A stretch of 24,627 nt of DNA, taken from NCBI GenBank assembly GCA_900541555.1, contig UQKE01000033.1, positions 1 to 24,627 on the forward strand, given 5' to 3'. Made by a program: the position numbers and the translations under genes. This document shows, in pieces, positions 16,697 to 24,456 of the stretch. Below the pieces are notes generated by a model. It made no database searches and was not told the DNA's origin. It worked only from the letters and a program-made list of their open reading frames with translations. How positions within the stretch are numbered: position 1 is the stretch's first letter; every line of letters starts with the position of its first letter. The DNA is from an uncultured Porphyromonadaceae bacterium. Lineage in GTDB: Bacteria; Bacteroidota; Bacteroidia; Bacteroidales; Muribaculaceae.

Positions 16697-17431
16697 ATGA
16701 AAAATTTCTTTTGGGGAGTCTATCAATGGGTCATAGCAATCCCGATATTGTTTTGCCTGACAATCGTCACGGCGCTTCTTACCATATTGTTTAGTGTTTT
16801 GGGCATGAGCAAATGGGGCGGTTATTATCCGGCGCATTATTGGGCGAAGATGTGGTGCATCCTGATGTTTGTGCGTGTAGAGGTCAGCGGACGGGAAAAT
16901 ATCGACCGGCATACGTCCTATGTGTTTGTCGCCAACCATCAAGGCGCTTACGACATATTTTTGATATACGGCTATTTGAACCATAATTTCAAATGGATGA
17001 TGAAAAAGAGCCTGTCTAAAATTCCTTTTGTCGGCGCGGCTTGCAAGATTTCGAAGCATATCATGGTCGATCGTTCGTCGGCATCTGCCGTGCAGCAAAC
17101 GATGAAACATGCGGAATCCGTGCTGAAAGATGGAATGTCGCTTGTCGTTTTTCCGGAAGGCACGCGCACGCCCGACGGGAAAATCAAAAAATTCAAGCGG
17201 GGGGCATTTGTGCTGGCCTCGGAATTTGGTTTGCCTGTCGTTCCGCTTACGGTTGCTGGCTCTTTCGGCATTCTGCGTAAGGATTCATTGCGTATCCATC
17301 CGGGAAAAATCACATTGACTATCCATGCGCCGCTCGAATTTGAAAAGGAAAGCGACGATAAGGAACGGATTGACCGGATGCTTGAAAAGAGTTTTGAGAC
17401 AATAAAACAATCTTTGCAGGAAGAGGCGTGA
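16697..17431 (+). CDS. plsC: 1-acyl-sn-glycerol-3-phosphate acyltransferase
   Basis: 244 residues. It transfers an acyl group to lysophosphatidate to make phosphatidate, the second acylation in phospholipid synthesis, at the inner membrane. Two N-terminal hydrophobic helices (about 5-38) are followed by the acyltransferase motifs: HQGAYD (H81 to D86, the HX4D catalytic pair), KIPFVGAACKISKHIMVDR (108-126), FPEGTR (152-157) and LPVVPLTVAGS. The length is typical. The stop TGA shares its last A with the ATG of the Omp85-type gene, so the two are coupled. Other lysophospholipid acyltransferases of the same family cannot be fully excluded, so the exact acceptor is inferred. Confidence 0.9.
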   Translation: MKNFFWGVYQWVIAIPILFCLTIVTALLTILFSVLGMSKWGGYYPAHYWAKMWCILMFVRVEVSGRENIDRHTSYVFVANHQGAYDIFLIYGYLNHNFKWMMKKSLSKIPFVGAACKISKHIMVDRSSASAVQQTMKHAESVLKDGMSLVVFPEGTRTPDGKIKKFKRGAFVLASEFGLPVVPLTVAGSFGILRKDSLRIHPGKITLTIHAPLEFEKESDDKERIDRMLEKSFETIKQSLQEEA

Positions 17432-18642
17432 TGCGTATAAGCGCATGTAAAATATGGCTTTGGGTTGCGATGACGGGCATGGTCGCGACGCCTGTTGCCG
17501 GCGAAAATCTTGATGCCGATTTGACGACGCTGGCAACGGCGGAAGTGCCTGCCGACACGCTCGCTCATGAGAAAGAAGGCGAGCGGCGAAACTTTTTTCA
17601 AAAAATTTCCGATTACTTTGCTCAATCCAATAAATATGATCCAAGCAAAAAAATCGACTTCGGCATTATCGGAGGCCCGTTTTATGGCTCTGCCACCGGA
17701 TTCGGGTTGGGGGTCGTAGCTTCCGGCTTGTATTCGTTGGACAAGCAAGACGCGACTTTGCCATTGTCGAATTTTTCGATATTTGGCAATGTTGCCACGT
17801 CGGGCATGTTGATGATTGGCGTGAGGGGAAACAATTTGTTCCCGCAGGAAAAGTATAAGCTCGATTATGCCGCTTATGTCTACACGTTTCCTTCGAAATT
17901 TTGGGGAATCGGTTATGAAAATGGCAACAACGACGCGAACGAGCGGACATATTCGCGAGTGAAATTTGAATTGAAGCCGCGTTTCAATTTCCGCGTGTTC
18001 GACAATGCTTATGTGGGAGCGGTGGCCAATTTCCAATACGTTAATGTGTCGAAAATGGATGAATACGCCATGTCGATGATTGGCGGGCAGGGATTGAAGT
18101 TTTTTTCGACCGGAGCCGGCGTTACGCTCAACTACGATTCGCGCGATGTGGTGACGAACGCCACTCGCGGATGGTTTCTTCAAGTCGACCAATTGTTCTA
18201 TCCCTCGTTTTTGGGCAATGACCATGTGTTTTATCTGACGGATTTCACGCTTTCCTCGTACCACAAGGCATGGAAAGGAGCCGTCATTGCCGGAGAATTG
18301 CATTCCCAATTTAATTTCGAGGACGTGCCGTGGCCGATGTTGGCGCAAGTTGGCGGCCCGAACCGGATGCGCGGCTATTTTGAGGGACGTTACAGGGACA
18401 AGAACATCATAGAGGCGCAAATCGAGTTGCGGCAACATTTGTGGCGGCGCAACGGGGCTGTCCTTTGGGTGGGCGCGGCAAACGTGTTTCCGGCATTCAA
18501 GGATATGCGGTGGAGGCAGACGCTGTGGAATTTCGGAGTGGGATATCGCTGGGCGTTTAAGCAAGGAGTGAATGTGCGGCTGGATTTGGGATTTACGAAA
18601 AACGGTTTGGGCTTCGCTTTCAACATAAACGAAGCATTCTGA
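17431..18642 (+). CDS. Omp85-superfamily outer membrane beta-barrel (bacterial surface antigen type), no POTRA domains
   Basis: 403 residues from the ATG at 17431, which overlaps the plsC stop by one base; a GTG at 17428 is an alternative. Residues 1-24 look like a signal peptide (cleavage near VAG-EN). The remainder alternates amphipathic strands with aromatic girdles (FGLGVVASGLYSLDKQD, AYVYTFPSKFWGIGYENG). NRMRGYFEGRY has the M/V-R-G-Y/F lid-loop motif of Omp85 barrels (R314-G315-Y316). The C-terminal GFAFNINEAF ends in Phe, the usual signal for BAM-dependent assembly. At about 400 residues it has room for a 16-strand barrel but no POTRA repeats, so it is not BamA itself. It may translocate or insert something at the outer membrane; the substrate is unknown. 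Confidence 0.85.
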   Translation: MRISACKIWLWVAMTGMVATPVAGENLDADLTTLATAEVPADTLAHEKEGERRNFFQKISDYFAQSNKYDPSKKIDFGIIGGPFYGSATGFGLGVVASGLYSLDKQDATLPLSNFSIFGNVATSGMLMIGVRGNNLFPQEKYKLDYAAYVYTFPSKFWGIGYENGNNDANERTYSRVKFELKPRFNFRVFDNAYVGAVANFQYVNVSKMDEYAMSMIGGQGLKFFSTGAGVTLNYDSRDVVTNATRGWFLQVDQLFYPSFLGNDHVFYLTDFTLSSYHKAWKGAVIAGELHSQFNFEDVPWPMLAQVGGPNRMRGYFEGRYRDKNIIEAQIELRQHLWRRNGAVLWVGAANVFPAFKDMRWRQTLWNFGVGYRWAFKQGVNVRLDLGFTKNGLGFAFNINEAF

Positions 18643-18666
18643 CGGAAATAAATCGGATAAAAAATG

Positions 18667-18674
18667 TAATTTTG
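18667..18674 (+). promoter_or_regulatory. -7 box of the lptF-like / ribBA operon
   Basis: TAATTTTG at 18667-18674 matches TAnnTTTG. A -33 box is not clear. The ATG at 18706 lies about 25 nt beyond the expected start. Confidence 0.5.
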
Positions 18675-18705
18675 CAGCCGGATTCCCGACAAACAACAGG
18701 TGCGG

Positions 18706-20622
18706 ATGCTAAAAATGAAACGATTATACAGGTACATGCTGCAAGGGTTCTTCCCCTTGTTCATGATGACGTTTTGCATCTGCTTGTTTATCGTCTTGAT
18801 GCAATTTCTTTGGCGCTATGTCGACGAATTGGTCGGCAAGGGCTTGGAAATGTCGGTCATCGGGGAATTGTTTTTCTATGCGGCTCTGACGATGGTGCCG
18901 ATGGCTTTGCCGCTTGCCATTTTGCTGGCTTCGCTGATGCTTTTCGGAAATTTGGGCGAACGATTTGAGCTTACGGCGATGAAATCGTCGGGCATATCGT
19001 TGCTGAAAGTGATGCGTCCGCTCATAGTGCTGCTTGTGTTCATTGCCATCGGCGCGTTTTTCTTTCAGAATTACGCGTTGCCGAAAGCGCAGGTGAAAAT
19101 GTGGACGCTTCTCTACTCGATGCGGCAAAAGTCGCCGGAGCTCGACATTCCGGAGGGCGTGTTCTACGACCAAATCACGGGTTATAATGTCTTCGTGAAG
19201 CAGAAAAATCGCGACAACGGTCATCTTTACGATTTGATGATCTACGATGTGTCTTCCGGTTTTAACAGGGCGAGCATCATTCTTGCCGATTCCGGAAAAT
19301 TGAGTTTCACCGACGATAAGAAGCATTTGTTTTTGAAATTGTGGCAGGGCGAATCGTTTGAGAATTTGAAAGACCAGCAATTGTCGTCGACCGGCGTGCC
19401 TTATCGCCGAGAATCTTTCAAAGACAAGGAGATAATGATTCCGTTCGATGCCAACTTCACGCGTATGGACGACAGCACGATGCGCAATCAATATGTCGGA
19501 AAAAATATTGCGGAATTGCGGCATACGATTGACTCTGTCAATGTGAAGCTCGACAGCGTCGGCGACATGTTTGGAAAAGAGCTGTTGAGCAAGCCTTATG
19601 TCGGAGTGAGCAATATCACGTTGCGGCGCAACGAGGAGGGGGAAATGGTTACGGCGCCGGCACGGCAGATACGGTTGGAAAAGCCGGTCGATGTCGAGGC
19701 TGTCTTTGCTGGCAAGTCGCTTGCCGACAAGCAGCGGTATGTGGCAATGGCGCTCGACCGCGCGAAACAGGCGAAAAACGAATTTGAGTTTAAAAGCTTT
19801 TCGCAATCGGAGGACAAACTGTTGATTCGCCGGCACCAGATAGAAATGCATAAGAAATTCACATTGTCGATAGCTTGCCTCATCTTTTTCTTCATAGGCG
19901 CGCCGCTGGGTGCAATTATCAGAAAGGGAGGAATCGGCATGCCGATTGTCATTTCGGTGTTTTTGTTCATTTTTTATTATATCATCGATACGGCAGGCTA
20001 CAAAATGGCCCGCGACGGACGCATGGAAGTGTGGGCCGGCATGTGGATGAGCACGGCGGTATTGCTTCCGTTGGGAATATTTTTGACCCATAAGGCAGTG
20101 AACGATTCGGCTGTGTTTAAGTCGGAAGTGTATGTCGATTTCCTTCGAAAACTCATGGGGCGTGGCGTGCTGCGCAGGGTGGAAATGAAAGAAGTGGTGA
20201 TCAACGAGGTAGTTCCGGCAATGGCAGTGGAGGAGTTGGAAAAATTGAAGGCAGAAGCCGGCGAATTTTTATCGTCGTGCAGAAGACCGCCCACATACGT
20301 GGCTTATTGGCTGCATGGCATCGACCGTTCGCGGCTGAAACGCTTGTCGGCCGATTTGGAAGCGACAGTGGAGTATCTGAACAATACGCGTGAGCAATTG
20401 ATTGTCAACAAGCTGATGGACTTCCCCGTTTTGCGGTCGCTCTATTTCTATCAGCCGGTAAAAGGCAATGCCGCGCTTTCGTTTGTTTGCATGGCTGTGT
20501 TCCCGATAGGGATAACCGGCTATTTGATTGGATTGCGGCAACGCAAGCAATTGCGCAGGGATGTCGAAACGGTGCGCCACGTGTGCGAGGAATTAACGGA
20601 ATTATATAACAAACAGATATGA
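18706..20622 (+). CDS. LptF/LptG-family (YjgP/YjgQ) permease with a long C-terminal extension
   Basis: 638 residues from the ATG at 18706 ([20 protein letters not shown]); a GTG at 18700 and an ATG at 18715 are alternatives. LptF/LptG subunits with LptB form the ABC exporter that extracts lipopolysaccharide from the inner membrane. Membrane helices are at about 10-35, 55-85 and 100-122, then a periplasmic beta-rich domain (about 125-370), then a second membrane group (about 385-470: [25 protein letters not shown] is the signature segment). Residues 475-638 add a charged helical region and one further hydrophobic pair ([23 protein letters not shown]). E. coli LptF and LptG are only about 360 residues, so this is the long Bacteroidota form. 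The stop overlaps ribBA by ATGA, which couples the two genes. Confidence 0.88.
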   Translation: MLKMKRLYRYMLQGFFPLFMMTFCICLFIVLMQFLWRYVDELVGKGLEMSVIGELFFYAALTMVPMALPLAILLASLMLFGNLGERFELTAMKSSGISLLKVMRPLIVLLVFIAIGAFFFQNYALPKAQVKMWTLLYSMRQKSPELDIPEGVFYDQITGYNVFVKQKNRDNGHLYDLMIYDVSSGFNRASIILADSGKLSFTDDKKHLFLKLWQGESFENLKDQQLSSTGVPYRRESFKDKEIMIPFDANFTRMDDSTMRNQYVGKNIAELRHTIDSVNVKLDSVGDMFGKELLSKPYVGVSNITLRRNEEGEMVTAPARQIRLEKPVDVEAVFAGKSLADKQRYVAMALDRAKQAKNEFEFKSFSQSEDKLLIRRHQIEMHKKFTLSIACLIFFFIGAPLGAIIRKGGIGMPIVISVFLFIFYYIIDTAGYKMARDGRMEVWAGMWMSTAVLLPLGIFLTHKAVNDSAVFKSEVYVDFLRKLMGRGVLRRVEMKEVVINEVVPAMAVEELEKLKAEAGEFLSSCRRPPTYVAYWLHGIDRSRLKRLSADLEATVEYLNNTREQLIVNKLMDFPVLRSLYFYQPVKGNAALSFVCMAVFPIGITGYLIGLRQRKQLRRDVETVRHVCEELTELYNKQI

Positions 20623-21833
20623 GCGAAATAAAATTAGATAGGATTGAAGACGCGATAGCCGATTTTCGTGAAGGAAAATTCGTGATCGTGGTCGACGACG
20701 AGGACAGGGAAAACGAAGGCGATTTGATTATCGCTGCGGAAAAGGTTACGCCCGAAAAGGTGAATTTCATGTTGAAACATGCCCGTGGCGTGTTGTGCGT
20801 GCCTATCACGCTGTCGCGTTGCCGCGAATTGGATTTGGACGTGCAAGTGACAGACAATACATCGATGCTGGGCACGCCGTTCACGGTGACGGTCGACAAG
20901 CTGGAGGGATGCACCACCGGCGTTTCGGCTGCCGACAGGGCTGCCACGATTCGCGCCCTTGCCGACCCGTCCGCGAAACCTGCCGATTTCGGACGCCCCG
21001 GTCATGTCAATCCGCTTTACGCGCAGGACAAAGGCGTGTTGCGCCGTTCGGGGCACACGGAAGCCACTGTCGATTTGGCGCGGCTTGCAGGCCTCTATCC
21101 GGCCGGCGCGTTGATGGAAATCATGAACGACGACGGCACGATGGCGCGTTTGCCGGAATTGCGGAAAATGGCCGATGAATTCGGATTGAAGTTGATTTCG
21201 ATAAACGACTTGATTGCCTACCGGCTTCGGGAAGAATCGATTGTGGAGCGTGGAGAAGAAGTCGACATGCCGACACAGTACGGGCATTTCCGTTTGATTC
21301 CCTTCCGCCAGAAGTCGAATGGGCTGGAACATGTGGCATTGGTGAAAGGCACATGGGAGCAGGGTGAGCCGATTTTGGTGCGCGTGCATTCCTCGTGTGC
21401 CACGGGCGACATTTTCGGCTCCTATCGCTGCGATTGCGGGCCGCAACTTCACAAGGCGATGGCGCAAATCGAGCAGGCCGGAAAAGGTGTCGTGGTCTAC
21501 CTCAATCAAGAAGGGCGCGGCATCGGACTGATGAACAAAATGCGCGCCTACAAATTGCAGGAAAATGGCATGGACACGGTCGAAGCCAACCTCTGTCTCG
21601 GCTTCAAGGCCGATGAGCGCGACTACGGCGTGGGGGCAAGCATCCTCCATGAATTGGGCGTGACGAAAATGCGGTTGATGACCAACAACCCTCAGAAGCG
21701 CGTCGGTTTGACCGGCTATGGGCTGACAATCGTCGAAAACGTGCCAATCGAAATAGAGCCTAACGACTACAATCGTTTCTATCTTCATACGAAGAAAGAC
21801 CGCATGGGACACGACCTCCACAATGTGGATTGA
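20619..21833 (+). CDS. ribBA: Bifunctional 3,4-dihydroxy-2-butanone-4-phosphate synthase / GTP cyclohydrolase II
   Basis: 404 residues. The N-terminal domain (1-200) makes 3,4-dihydroxy-2-butanone 4-phosphate from ribulose 5-phosphate. Its acidic motif [11 protein letters not shown] (26-36), the GRPGHVNPL segment (125-133) and [12 protein letters not shown] (142-153) are present. The C-terminal domain (205-404) opens GTP: zinc ligands C260, C271 and C273 ([17 protein letters not shown]), NQEGRGIGL (296-304) and a conserved [16 protein letters not shown] (353-368). Both active sites look complete, so it feeds both branches of riboflavin synthesis. It overlaps the lptF-like gene by 4 bp and ends before a terminator at 21859. 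There is no leader in which an FMN riboswitch could lie. Confidence 0.96.
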   Translation: MSEIKLDRIEDAIADFREGKFVIVVDDEDRENEGDLIIAAEKVTPEKVNFMLKHARGVLCVPITLSRCRELDLDVQVTDNTSMLGTPFTVTVDKLEGCTTGVSAADRAATIRALADPSAKPADFGRPGHVNPLYAQDKGVLRRSGHTEATVDLARLAGLYPAGALMEIMNDDGTMARLPELRKMADEFGLKLISINDLIAYRLREESIVERGEEVDMPTQYGHFRLIPFRQKSNGLEHVALVKGTWEQGEPILVRVHSSCATGDIFGSYRCDCGPQLHKAMAQIEQAGKGVVVYLNQEGRGIGLMNKMRAYKLQENGMDTVEANLCLGFKADERDYGVGASILHELGVTKMRLMTNNPQKRVGLTGYGLTIVENVPIEIEPNDYNRFYLHTKKDRMGHDLHNVD

Positions 21834-21858
21834 GAGCAGCCCGCCGCACGCAAAAATC

Positions 21859-21894
21859 ATGAAGGTGTGTCAAAAAGCGCACCTTCATTTTTTA
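21859..21894 (+). terminator. Rho-independent terminator after ribBA
   Basis: ATGAAGGTGTG (21859-21869) pairs with CGCACCTTCAT (21878-21888) with one mismatch, followed by TTTTTT. It marks the end of the core block; AT-rich accessory DNA begins here. Confidence 0.82.
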
Positions 21895-21963
21895 TGCACA
21901 AAGCGTTGACCTTCGTATTGTTTTTGAATATAGGTTTAGTTGTAATTTTGAACTTTTACACTG

Positions 21964-22860
21964 TTAAATCCTTTTTTGTCGCAAGATGTTTTCAGCCTGA
22001 ATTTTAGATTCATTATTTAATGTAAGGATTCGTAGTAATGACTCTTTTGGTAAATAGAAATCCCTATAATAGCAAGTCGTATTATTAGCTCGTAATCGAC
22101 TTTTTTCTTGTGCTATTGTATTTGCAATATCTTTTACTTCTAAATTTGACTGTAAATTTCTAAACATGTTTTGTAGTAACTCCAAGTTGCTATATGCAAA
22201 ATGCGCATATTCCTGGGGTGGAATAGATAATATTATTCTTGTTTCTTCTTCTTTGTAAAATTTCTTTCTTTTAATGCGTGGAGCAAAAAATGCAAGCATA
22301 CATACCCCTATGAATTGTACAAATATTTGAGGATAGCTTTTTAATAGAGCTATTGCATTCTCCTTCCCCCTTGTTAAAAACATCCATGCCGTATCAATAT
22401 AGGAGGAATCAACAAGTTTTGAAAGTTTTTTATCTGTGGCAGATTCCACATAAATACATTTTTCCAAATCATATAAAATGGGTTCTCTAAATTCATAGTT
22501 CTTTTGTGGTATATCTATTTCCAAGACAACTCCATTATTATGATTGGCATAGTTTTCCCACATATATAAATTGTCATTTCTTGATGTAATAGAGACAACA
22601 TAAGGAAATGGTAAGTTCTTTTTTCCAGCAATAAGTTCGCGCTTAAAATTTGCGGCAATTCTTCTATCTTTTTGTAAATTACAATGTTCTTCTAAATCAG
22701 ACAGACATTTTCCTAAACAATCTATGCCTAATAGATATTCTTCTTTATCTTCAAAACAGTCATAGCGAGTTGCCCAAAAGCATAATCTTTTCTTACTTGC
22801 TTTATCATTTTGCAAAATTCCATTAAGGGCTTCCAATGACGTATAATGATAATATGACAT
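21964..22860 (-). CDS. DUF2971-like protein
   Basis: 298 residues from MSYYHYTSLEALNGIL; an ATG at 22872 would add four residues and overlap the upstream gene. The pattern YHYTS-x-x-x-L-x-x-IL at the start, FWATRYDCFEDKEEYLLG (about 28-45), then SITSRNDNLYMWENYA and GVVLEID (about 92-118) is what I know of the DUF2971 family, whose biochemical role is not established. Members are often seen in accessory and phage-defence-rich regions; that link is inference here. There is no signal peptide; a hydrophobic stretch (FVQFIGVCMLAFFA, about 187-200) may be buried or membrane-facing. GC is far lower than in the gene before it. The ATG follows that gene's tail stop by one base (TAATATG). Confidence 0.72.
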   Translation of the reverse strand: MSYYHYTSLEALNGILQNDKASKKRLCFWATRYDCFEDKEEYLLGIDCLGKCLSDLEEHCNLQKDRRIAANFKRELIAGKKNLPFPYVVSITSRNDNLYMWENYANHNNGVVLEIDIPQKNYEFREPILYDLEKCIYVESATDKKLSKLVDSSYIDTAWMFLTRGKENAIALLKSYPQIFVQFIGVCMLAFFAPRIKRKKFYKEEETRIILSIPPQEYAHFAYSNLELLQNMFRNLQSNLEVKDIANTIAQEKSRLRANNTTCYYRDFYLPKESLLRILTLNNESKIQAENILRQKRI

Positions 22861-22861
22861 A

Positions 22862-23910
22862 TTATTCAGCATTTGTTAATTCCCAATAACCGCCTTTATT
22901 CGGGCCGGCATGTCTTATTATTCCTTTTTCTTGGAGTGAAGCCAACCGACGTTTTACGCTGCTTTCATGTATGCCTAAGCGACTTACCAATTCTTTCCTT
23001 TGTATATAAGGATTCTCTTTGATTAGTTCAAGAATAACGTATTCTTGCCTCTTCTGGTCGGTTCTGGGTCGCTTTTCTGGGTCGCTTTTGGGTCGTTTTG
23101 GGTTGTCGCCCTTTCAGGGTATTCAAACTTAAAGATTGTCCATATGCCCGAAGCATCATAGCGGAACTCCGGTGTGGAGAAACCGTCATTCTTGCAAGCA
23201 GTGATGATACGCTCAATGCCGCGTCCCCATGCCTCAATCTCACCTGCACGGAAGAATGCGTTGGCTATATCAGGGTTGTAAGGCATACTCCGGTGTGAAG
23301 ACAATAAGGTTTCCACCGTCCACCCTTCGGGCAATACCCCACCGTTTATTATCTCCAACTTATTCTCATACACACGGATTTGGATGGGAGAAGGTTCTGC
23401 GTAGCAGGCATTCAATAATGCCTCACGCAGAGCCTCACGGGGCATAGGCAATGTTTCTATCCGTTGGATGCCCTCGTAGGTAATGATGGCTTTCATGTAT
23501 TTGGTACATAGCAAGTCCATCAGTTTCACAATTTGCTGGAACAGATTACCATGTACTTCGTCTTGATACACCAAATCCATGCCTTCGCGGAAGAAGCCGA
23601 CCTTTACGAAAGCTCCGGTTACGTATTGTTCCGGGTCGGGATGGAACAACAAAGCGGCAGCGCGTTTCAGATAACTGCCTTCATAAAGTCGGAGTTTCTC
23701 CAACAGTCCGTGATTATCGTCCATCAAATCCGCTTCCTCCATGCGTCCACTCCGCTTGGCATACTTGCGAAACAAGTCAAACGTAGCGTTATCCAAGTCC
23801 TCCGCTTTCAGATAAGGCACAGGTACACCGTCCCAAGCCTTTCCTTGCTTGCGAAGCAAATAGGGGAAGTGGCGAGCCTGCGAGCCGAAGGGGTTGACCG
23901 CCAGCCGCAA
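22862..23910 (-). pseudogene. Decayed AlbA/Schlafen-type ATPase (transcriptional-regulator-like) with C-terminal winged helix in the -1 frame
   Basis: The frame-0 part ends at 23023 and covers up to 295 residues with no good ATG (TTG at 23910). From KQGKAWDGVPVPYLKAEDLD onward it matches the C-terminal half of AlbA_2-domain ATPases (RAAALLFHPDPEQYVTGAF, YEGIQRIETLPMPREALREA, WGRGIERIITACK), the HATPase_c_4-like module. The N-terminal AlbA_2 DNA-binding domain is absent upstream. The HRDY-type motif normally after REALLNA is missing (NACYAEPSPIQIR, about 23380-23415). After a repetitive T-Q-N/K linker, the winged helix (ILELIKENPYIQRKELVSRL to GPNKGGYWELTNAE, 22862 to about 23055) continues in the -1 frame, open back to a stop near 23114 and without any ATG. 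It is probably a pseudogene. A programmed -1 shift at CCCAAAA (23092-23086) is possible but less likely given the other damage. Confidence 0.72.
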
Positions 23911-24220
23911 AGCGGCTTTCCTGCAAGGTCGAAAGTAGAAAAGTTGCGAAGCTGCAACGTTGATGCTATCCGAATCCCTCCGTTTTCTTCGAAAACACCT
24001 CCCCTATCCGCGCTATCGCGCGGCAGAGGAGGACATTGCGCGTTTGCCCACTTCGCAGTACTCTCAACCCTCTGCCATAAACTCTAAACCATTTCTGAAC
24101 CTCTCCGACTGCGGCATTGCCACGCCTCCACCTTTGACCAGAACACCACAACACACCTTCTTAACCCGTATCTCAATTTATATGCGCATCCTGCACTGAT
24201 TCCCATCAACGCCCGAATAC
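23911..24220. other. GC-richer stretch without a recognisable gene
   Basis: Several short open frames cross this segment on both strands, but none resembles a known protein and none continues the AlbA homology. Short inverted repeats occur at its left side (GCCGC-AAA-GCGGC at about 23902-23914 and GTTGC-GAAGCT-GCAAC near 23953) and CCGCGC/GCGCGG near 24008-24023. It probably represents sequence that replaced the 5' end of the ATPase gene. Confidence 0.5.
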
Positions 24221-24252
24221 AAAAAAGCAGCCAACTGCAAAGTTAGCTGCTT
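24221..24252 (-). terminator. Terminator downstream of the tRNA-like fragment
   Basis: On the minus strand, AAGCAGCTAACT (24252-24241) pairs with AGTTGGCTGCTT (24236-24225), one wobble, 4-nt loop, followed by TTTTTT. It directly follows the tRNA-3'-end-like sequence, as a tRNA transcript terminator would. Confidence 0.75.
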
Positions 24253-24270
24253 GCGTGGTGCCACCAGGAA
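24253..24270 (-). other. tRNA 3'-end-like fragment, probable attachment-site core
   Basis: The minus strand reads TTCCTGGTGGCACCACG. This looks like the 3' half of a T arm (TTCCTGG) plus an acceptor strand (TGGCACC) and discriminator A. The next bases towards higher coordinates (AAATCACAT on the minus strand upstream) do not continue a T loop (expected TTCGA-like) or any cloverleaf, so the tRNA is not intact here. Mobile elements often duplicate the 3' end of their target tRNA. The tRNA identity cannot be settled from 17 bases. Confidence 0.5.
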
Positions 24271-24331
24271 ATGTGATTTTATCCTAAATGGCTTAATATC
24301 TTTGCTTTAAGAATAAACTAAAAAACGTAAT

Positions 24332-24350
24332 CTCCACCTTTTGCTCCACC
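24332..24350. repeat. Paired CTCCACC motifs, possible integrase arm sites
   Basis: CTCCACC at 24332-24338 and 24344-24350, spaced 12 bp start to start (GGTGGAG on the minus strand). They lie 62-80 bp inside the tRNA-like fragment, analogous to the GGGTACAA cluster of the left element. In addition, TTGCGTGGT occurs at 24251-24259 and 24377-24385. The rest of 24271-24456 has no gene. Confidence 0.4.
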
Positions 24351-24404
24351 AAATTGCAACTACATTCTGCACAGTTTTGCGTGGTTAGATTCCCTATTTG
24401 ATTG

Positions 24405-24412
24405 CAAAGGTA
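24405..24412 (-). promoter_or_regulatory. -7 box with no gene behind it
   Basis: TACCTTTG on the minus strand (24412-24405), with a CTTG about 18 nt upstream. It points left towards the tRNA-like fragment, but the first ATG downstream is followed at once by TAG, and no ORF is found before 24272. Confidence 0.4.
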
Positions 24413-24456
24413 GTGCTTTATTTGGGATTACAAGGAGTAAAGCATATGAACTTGTT

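Noticed and set aside
16972..18696. Long antisense ORF (574 codons) opposite plsC and the Omp85-type gene
   Set aside because: The plus strand encodes two clear families with coupled starts; the antisense frame is rich in His/Arg/Phe without motifs, as expected for a shadow of coding DNA.
18724..20091. Antisense ORF of 455 codons opposite the LptF-like gene
   Set aside because: Shadow frame: extremely His/Gln/Arg-rich, no promoter, no homology recognised, and the sense frame is a well-defined permease.
20560..20640. FMN riboswitch before ribBA
   Set aside because: The ribBA start overlaps the preceding stop codon, so there is no untranslated leader; nothing riboswitch-like is seen before the operon's first gene either.
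20634..21860. Antisense ORF of 408 codons opposite ribBA
   Set aside because: The sense frame has complete RibBA active-site motifs; the antisense frame has none and resembles other shadows in this GC-richer block.
23028..23249. Third-frame ORF across the AlbA linker
   Set aside because: It overlaps the ATPase C-terminus and shows no homology; the winged helix lies in the other shifted frame.
23533..24087. Plus-strand ORF of 184 codons opposite the decayed ATPase gene
   Set aside because: It is antisense to recognisable ATPase sequence over most of its length and has no motifs in the remaining part.
24253..24330. Complete tRNA gene on the minus strand
   Set aside because: Only the T-arm 3' half and acceptor strand can be matched; no T loop, anticodon arm or 5' acceptor strand follows.
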